Below are positions 59,807-64,000 of a DNA stretch of 64,000 nucleotides, in pieces. Both the position numbers and the translations under genes were made by a program. The DNA comes from Dictyobacter aurantiacus (GTDB lineage Bacteria > Chloroflexota > Ktedonobacteria > Ktedonobacterales > Ktedonobacteraceae): positions 620,001 through 684,000 of the forward strand of contig NZ_BIFQ01000002.1 in NCBI RefSeq assembly GCF_003967515.1, given 5' to 3'. Each line of letters begins with the position of its first letter. Positions within the stretch are counted from its first letter, which is position 1. Below the pieces are notes generated by a model, which did no database searches, had not been told where the DNA came from, and saw only the letters and a list, made by a program, of their open reading frames with translations.

Positions 59807-60427
59807 ATGGAAGATAGATTAAAGCCCTGGAAGGTGCTGGAAAGCACGATTACGTATGAGGATCGCTGGCTAAAGGTGCGCTCGGATCGCTGCCAGAATG
59901 CCCATGGTCTGATCATTGAGCCGTACCATGTAATGGAATACTCGAACTGGGTCAATGTGCTGGCCGTCAACACAGATGGGCAGGTGGTGCTGGTGCGCGA
60001 GTACCGCCATGGCGCGGGCCGCATCCTGGTCGGCCTGCCCGGCGGCGGCACCGAGCCCGGCGATGCCAGGCCCGTAGAGGCAATGCAGCGCGAACTGCTG
60101 GAGGAGACCGGCTATGGCGGTGGCCAGTTCTTTGAGGTGGGTCATAGCTACGCCAATCCCGGCAACCAGAACAACATTATCTGGTCCTTCCTGGCCATAG
60201 ATGTGCAGCAGACCCATGAGCAATCCCTGGACGAGAATGAGGATATCGAAGTCGTGTTGCAGGACCTCGCCGAGTTCAACCGGCAGACATGGCAGGGCGG
60301 CTACGAACTGCAGGCCATGCACCTGGCCACCATCGGCCTGGCGACCCAGTTCATTCTTACCAGTGGTCTGCCCCAGCTCCAACCGCTGCAACGCAAGCTA
60401 CTACAAAAGTACGACAGCACACCCTAA
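59807..60427 (+). CDS. NUDIX hydrolase, ADP-ribose pyrophosphatase type
   Basis: 206 aa. Complete Nudix box GGTEPGDARPVEAMQRELLEETGYGG (written here in parts: GGTEPGDARP, then RELLEETG), about residues 80-105, preceded by VVLVREYRHG and followed by FFEVGHSYANPGNQN, as in ADP-ribose or sugar nucleotide pyrophosphatases. Stop overlaps the stop of the convergent gene by 4 nt. ATG 59807 has AAGAGAGG upstream at 10 nt. Confidence 0.9.
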   Translation: MEDRLKPWKVLESTITYEDRWLKVRSDRCQNAHGLIIEPYHVMEYSNWVNVLAVNTDGQVVLVREYRHGAGRILVGLPGGGTEPGDARPVEAMQRELLEETGYGGGQFFEVGHSYANPGNQNNIIWSFLAIDVQQTHEQSLDENEDIEVVLQDLAEFNRQTWQGGYELQAMHLATIGLATQFILTSGLPQLQPLQRKLLQKYDSTP

Positions 60428-60834
60428 TCTTCCAACGAGAGCAGGGCAAGCCGCATCTCAACCAGCGAGCGCGGCGCGGTTGGCACATAGCCACCGAGTT
60501 GGGCAACTTGAGCCATCACGCCCTGCATTTCATCACACAGGCCGCGTAAAATAACCACGCACTGCTCCGCCGTCGAGTGCAGCGGCTGATTGATGGACTT
60601 GAGATATGGAGCGTGTTCGCCACGCAGCGCGGCCTTTACTTCGCCCAGAGCTCTTTCCAGATCGAGCAGGGAGGAATAGAAGAGAGGAAGCTTGTTGGCC
60701 ACCAGGGCCCGCGCACATCCGCAGGCAATGATCCAGAAGAAGCCCACCTGTGTCGATGCACGTTCAATACGCTGCTCCAGGCTCTCGGGCTCTGGTGTGG
60801 GAGGTTCAGAAAGACCAACTTTATCGAACAGCAA
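60424..60834 (-). CDS. Helical protein, unknown
   Basis: 136 aa, predicted all-helical with a hydrophobic stretch FFWIIACGCARALV and LLDLERALGEVKAALRG. I recognise no family. ATG 60834; the stop overlaps that of the convergent NUDIX gene by 4 nt, leaving no room for a terminator between them. Confidence 0.55.
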   Translation of the reverse strand: MLFDKVGLSEPPTPEPESLEQRIERASTQVGFFWIIACGCARALVANKLPLFYSSLLDLERALGEVKAALRGEHAPYLKSINQPLHSTAEQCVVILRGLCDEMQGVMAQVAQLGGYVPTAPRSLVEMRLALLSLED

Positions 60835-60965
60835 TCATGAATAGTTCTCCTCACTCTCTTTATAACGATGACACCGAACCAGGGAGCATTGTTATAGAGA
60901 CGTCGAAGAGCAAAAACAGTAACTGCGCGCTGAGCCGTTGAAGGTTTTTCTGTAGCGATATGTAA

Positions 60966-60992
60966 GAAGCGGGCACCGAGGCCCGCTTCTTT
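60966..60992. terminator. Terminator hairpin of cupin gene
   Basis: Nine-bp GC stem (60966-60974 / 60981-60989), followed on the plus strand by TTTAATTT; downstream of the minus-strand cupin gene. Confidence 0.6.
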
Positions 60993-61022
60993 AATTTGCA
61001 TTTTAGATGTGGCGTTGGGCTT

Positions 61023-61382
61023 TTACCCTTCCATTTTGGTGCGCTCGGGACGGAAGGCGGGCATGCAGAGGGACCAGTATTCGCACTGATCATCCTGGCT
61101 GGCGTTGCTGTAGATGACACGCGTGCCGCGGCCCACCAGGCAGCTCTCGCCAGCGGCGACCTCGATGCGCTGACCATCGGCCTCCACGGCCAGCACGCCC
61201 TTTACGCCGATCACCACCTCGTCGAACTCGGCGATCTGGGCGGGCTCGCGCCAGGCGGGCGGCGCGAACATGTGCGCCAGGCTGAAGTCATCCTTCTTTG
61301 TATTTAAAACACCAAAATGCTCATCTATGATCTTGCCATCCTCACGTGGAAAGATCGTGCCATGCTCTACTTTTTGTATCAT
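61023..61382 (-). CDS. Cupin-domain protein
   Basis: 119 aa. ATG 61382 with GGTGGTACAGG upstream. Single conserved beta barrel (FDEVVIGVKGVLAVEADGQRIEVAAGESCLVGRGTRVIYSN). The usual first cupin metal motif G(x)5HxH is replaced by AEFDEVV, so metal binding is doubtful; it resembles EutQ/DUF861-type cupins, some of which are enzymes without full ligand sets. Function unknown. Single gene. Confidence 0.7.
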   Translation of the reverse strand: MIQKVEHGTIFPREDGKIIDEHFGVLNTKKDDFSLAHMFAPPAWREPAQIAEFDEVVIGVKGVLAVEADGQRIEVAAGESCLVGRGTRVIYSNASQDDQCEYWSLCMPAFRPERTKMEG

Positions 61383-61495
61383 AACCTGTACCACCTTTGC
61401 ATATTTCGCTACAATGAAAGCTCACCCATGCTACCATCAGCAGGCTTATCTGGCAAGAGCTACCAGATTTGATCATAGGCCAGCGGCTGCACTGG

Positions 61496-61555
61496 TTGTT
61501 TATGGTGGTGCGGGGCAGTGCGCTTCCGCGCACTGCCCCGCACCACCATAAACAA
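61496..61555. repeat. 28-bp hairpin with element-like tail
   Basis: Perfect arms 61496-61523 / 61528-61555, loop TTCC, followed by GACCCCTGGGCACCAGAGG, which resembles the tail of the copy at 38842 (GGACCCCTGAGCACCGCAGG). A headless member of the dispersed family. The rest of 61383-61679 has no gene. Confidence 0.75.
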
Positions 61556-61679
61556 GACCCCTGGGCACCAGAGGGGCAAACCCTTATACAGGCCCCATAT
61601 GCTATACTTGCGTTAGTTCTCAGTCAATCAGGTTATTTATTTTCAAGATAGCGAATAGCATTGCCTGAAAGGGGGCGCC

Positions 61680-63740
61680 ATGGATGTCACCTCGTCTTCA
61701 CCGCGGATCGATACACAATCACCAGATAGCAGCTGGCTTTCAGATGATGAGCTTCAGGTCTTAGAGGCTATTTGTGAGACGTTCTTTCCCTCCCTGGACC
61801 CACCACCCGGGAGCAATCAGGCTCAGGTAGCCTATTATCGCGCCAGCTCCGGCGATCTACACCTGCCGCTCTTGATCGCGGAGACGCTGGGTCAGGAGGA
61901 TGAAGAGAGCCGGGGCGATGTAAAGCGGCTGCTGGCACTGCTGCGCAGTCCCGCCACCGGACTGCTGCTGGTGGGCAAGGGCCGTCCCTTCAGGGCGCTT
62001 CCCTTTGAGCAGCGTGAAAAATATCTGCTGGCCATGGCCCATAGTCCCCTGGCACAGCTGCGCCAGGGCTACCAGCTATTTAAACGGCTCACCGGCTTTC
62101 TATTCTACGCCACACCCGATCCCCAGGGACACAATCCCACCTGGGCCGCCATCGAGTATCAGCTAGCTGCTCCACCAGCAGCATCCAGCACGCCACGACG
62201 GCTGCAGCCGCTGTCAATACAAGAAGATACGACGCTGGAGTGCGACGCGGTCGTGATCGGCTCGGGCGCTGGCGGCGGCGTGGTGGCGGGCGAACTGGCG
62301 CTGGCGGGCAAGAACGTAATTGTGCTGGAAAAAGGCGGCTACCAGGACGAGTCCGACTTTACGCTGCAAGAGGCCCAGGCGATGAACGACCTCTATCTCA
62401 AGCGCGGCCTGCTCAGCTCCAGAGATCTGGGCGTGGCGGTCCTGGCCGGCAGCACGCTGGGAGGCGGCACCATCGTCAACTGGGATACCTCGTTCCGCAC
62501 GCCACCGGACACCCTGGCCGAATGGGAGCAGTTGTCGGGTCTATCTGGCGTATTTACGGGTCCCGCACTGCAGGAGAGCTTCGCGGCGGTTGAGCGACGC
62601 ATCCAGATCAACACGGACAATAGCGCCCACAATCGCCAGAACCAGCTGCTTTATGAAGGGGCACACGCCCTTGGTTATCATGCCGATAGTTTACGCCGCA
62701 ACGCGGTCGGATGCGAGCAGCGCTGCGGCACCTGCGGCTTTGGTTGCCGCTACGGCTGCAAACAGTCCACGCTGAAGACCTATCTTCAAGACGCCTATGA
62801 ACACGGGGCGCGCATTATCGTGCGCTGCAGCGCCCAACGCGTCTTGATCGAGCAAGGACGAGCCACCGGCGTTGAAGCCAGCGTCTATGATCCAGAAACA
62901 AACACCACCAGGCGATTGACGATACGCGCGCGCACCGTCGTGGTAGCGGCGGGCTCGATCCATTCACCAGCCATCCTCCTGCGTTCGGGACTGAGCAATC
63001 CGCACATCGGACAGCACCTGCACCTGCATCCAACCACCACCATCAGCGGACGCTATTCCGAACAGGTCTATCCATGGCAGGGCGTGATGCAATCGGCCTA
63101 TAGCGATGAGTTCGGACACCTCAACGGCACCTACGGCTATAAACTGGAGGTGGCACCAACGCATCCGGGCCTGCTGGGTATGGGCTCACCCTGGCATTCG
63201 GCCCGCGAGTATCGCGAGAACATGTCCTACGCAGCCTACCTGGCCACCATCATCATCCTGGCGCGCGATAAGGGTGAGGGCAGGGTGACGCTGGACCGCC
63301 ACGGGGAGCCAGTCATAGACTATGTCACCTCGGTCTTTGATCGCCGCCACATCCTGCACGGACTACGGCAGGCGGCCCGCGTCCACATGGCGGCGGGAGC
63401 AATCGAGGTCACCTCCCTGCAGAGCAAGCGCACGCAGCTCACGCGTCCACAACTGGACCAGCTAGGTGAGCGCGCCTGGCAGCAATTCGATCGCCAGTTG
63501 GAACGCCACGGCCTGGGAGTCAACCGCCTGATCATGTATAGCGCGCACCAGATGGGCACCTGCCGCATGGGCAAAGATCCCGCCCAATCGGTGACCGACG
63601 CCCACAGCCAGGTTCACGGCGTCCAGGGACTCTTTGTCTGCGATGGCAGCGTCTTTCCGACCGCCAGCGGCGTCAATCCCATGCTCAGCATCATGGGCCT
63701 GGCCCACCAGGCCGCGCAATACATCAAAACCATCATATAA
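61680..63740 (+). CDS. GMC-type flavin oxidoreductase, long-chain alcohol oxidase-like
   Basis: 686 aa. N-terminal part (about 1-180) resembles the gluconate dehydrogenase subunit 3 / FAO N-terminal domain (WLSDDELQVLEAICETFFPSLDPP). FAD motif CDAVVIGSGAGGGVVAGELA at about residues 187-205, LAGSTLGGGTIVNWDTSFRTP, a Cys-rich CEQRCGTCGFGCRYGCK segment at about 348, and the C-terminal AHQMGTCRMGKDP and VCDGSVFPTASGVNPM. The length and layout match long-chain fatty alcohol oxidases rather than glucose oxidases. AAAGGGGGCGCC before the ATG. Confidence 0.88.
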   Translation: MDVTSSSPRIDTQSPDSSWLSDDELQVLEAICETFFPSLDPPPGSNQAQVAYYRASSGDLHLPLLIAETLGQEDEESRGDVKRLLALLRSPATGLLLVGKGRPFRALPFEQREKYLLAMAHSPLAQLRQGYQLFKRLTGFLFYATPDPQGHNPTWAAIEYQLAAPPAASSTPRRLQPLSIQEDTTLECDAVVIGSGAGGGVVAGELALAGKNVIVLEKGGYQDESDFTLQEAQAMNDLYLKRGLLSSRDLGVAVLAGSTLGGGTIVNWDTSFRTPPDTLAEWEQLSGLSGVFTGPALQESFAAVERRIQINTDNSAHNRQNQLLYEGAHALGYHADSLRRNAVGCEQRCGTCGFGCRYGCKQSTLKTYLQDAYEHGARIIVRCSAQRVLIEQGRATGVEASVYDPETNTTRRLTIRARTVVVAAGSIHSPAILLRSGLSNPHIGQHLHLHPTTTISGRYSEQVYPWQGVMQSAYSDEFGHLNGTYGYKLEVAPTHPGLLGMGSPWHSAREYRENMSYAAYLATIIILARDKGEGRVTLDRHGEPVIDYVTSVFDRRHILHGLRQAARVHMAAGAIEVTSLQSKRTQLTRPQLDQLGERAWQQFDRQLERHGLGVNRLIMYSAHQMGTCRMGKDPAQSVTDAHSQVHGVQGLFVCDGSVFPTASGVNPMLSIMGLAHQAAQYIKTII

Positions 63741-63748
63741 AAAAATCT

Positions 63749-63820
63749 ATTTGTGGGTTGTTATGTTGGTGTGGCAGGGCACGAATGTGCCCTGCCACAC
63801 CAACATAACAACCCACAAAT
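63749..63820. repeat. 34-bp perfect hairpin, dispersed family
   Basis: Arms 63749-63782 / 63787-63820, loop GAAT, shoulder ATGTTGGTGTGG. 8 bp after the GMC gene stop, so it may also end its transcript. Confidence 0.8.
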
Positions 63821-63900
63821 GTGGACTGAATCTGACCACTTTTCATGGGATACTCTCAATAGAACATATATTATTGTGAGGAACATGAAAGGAAACAGCA

Positions 63901-64000
63901 ATGTCCACACAGCCATTTAAGACTCTTGTCCTCGGCCTGTTGCAGCAGGGCCATCGTGATGAAGAAGTTTTTGTGCAGAGTCTCAGTGAGAGCGAACGGA
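63901..64000 (+). CDS. Start of a gene, 3' cut by window
   Basis: ATG 63901 with AAAGG 8-10 nt upstream; 33 codons visible (MSTQPFKTLVLGLLQQGHRD...VQSLSESER). The pattern resembles the start of DinB/ClbS-type four-helix proteins, but too little is visible to name it. Confidence 0.5.
   Translation, partial: MSTQPFKTLVLGLLQQGHRDEEVFVQSLSESER

Overview
The window looks like chromosome from a filamentous or soil-type Chloroflexota bacterium, most likely class Ktedonobacteria. This is an inference from the mix of genes, not from a marker gene: an S53 sedolisin, two F420-type LLM oxidoreductases, an AceE-type pyruvate dehydrogenase, a Ser/Thr kinase with an ectodomain, APC permeases, and a moderately GC-rich sequence with gene-sparse spacers. 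No rRNA, tRNA, phage module, CRISPR array or recognisable transposase gene was seen. Single genes and short operons on both strands are separated by spacers full of palindromes.

Layout. 0-11.7 kb: sedolisin C-terminus, lytic transglycosylase, a large composite repeat, an APC permease, a beta-CASP metallo-hydrolase, pyruvate dehydrogenase E1 and a dienelactone hydrolase. 11.7-18.3 kb: a repeat-rich spacer, then three beta-propeller proteins, one fused to a phosphoesterase. 18.6-26.1 kb: a class B PBP, an Rsm22-type methyltransferase, a gamma-Glu-GABA hydrolase-like amidotransferase, an acetate transporter and a second APC permease. 26.1-32.0 kb: a five-gene minus-strand operon (sugar isomerase-like TIM barrel, two Gfo/Idh/MocA dehydrogenases, two sulfatase-fold hydrolases) that looks like a catabolic route for a modified sugar or polyol. 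32.2-40.4 kb: LLM oxidoreductase, grpE-cbpA-cbpM, AraC regulator plus PhyH dioxygenase, rhamnose mutarotase plus Zn alcohol dehydrogenase. 40.4-43.7 kb: a cupredoxin lipoprotein, two CopC-domain proteins and two small zinc or cysteine-cluster proteins. 44-64 kb: GH1 pseudogene, Ser/Thr kinase, second LLM enzyme, hydrolases, TPR protein, nucleoside hydrolase, an ATP-grasp-like orphan, Nramp transporter, membrane proteins, NUDIX, cupin and a GMC oxidase.

The most unusual content is non-coding. A dispersed element family occurs about ten times with a GC-rich head and further times as bare hairpins. The best copies are about 202 bp, have 12-bp terminal inverted repeats, and in one case a 5-bp target duplication. 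Each carries a long, nearly perfect hairpin whose arms share a GGTGC shoulder and often a GGAT or GAAT loop, while the segment between differs from copy to copy yet stays self-complementary. Two copies have expanded their hairpin and tail into tandem arrays (59/60 bp and 46 bp). A second, unrelated inverted-repeat family lies at 11.7-12.4 and 14.9-15.1 kb.
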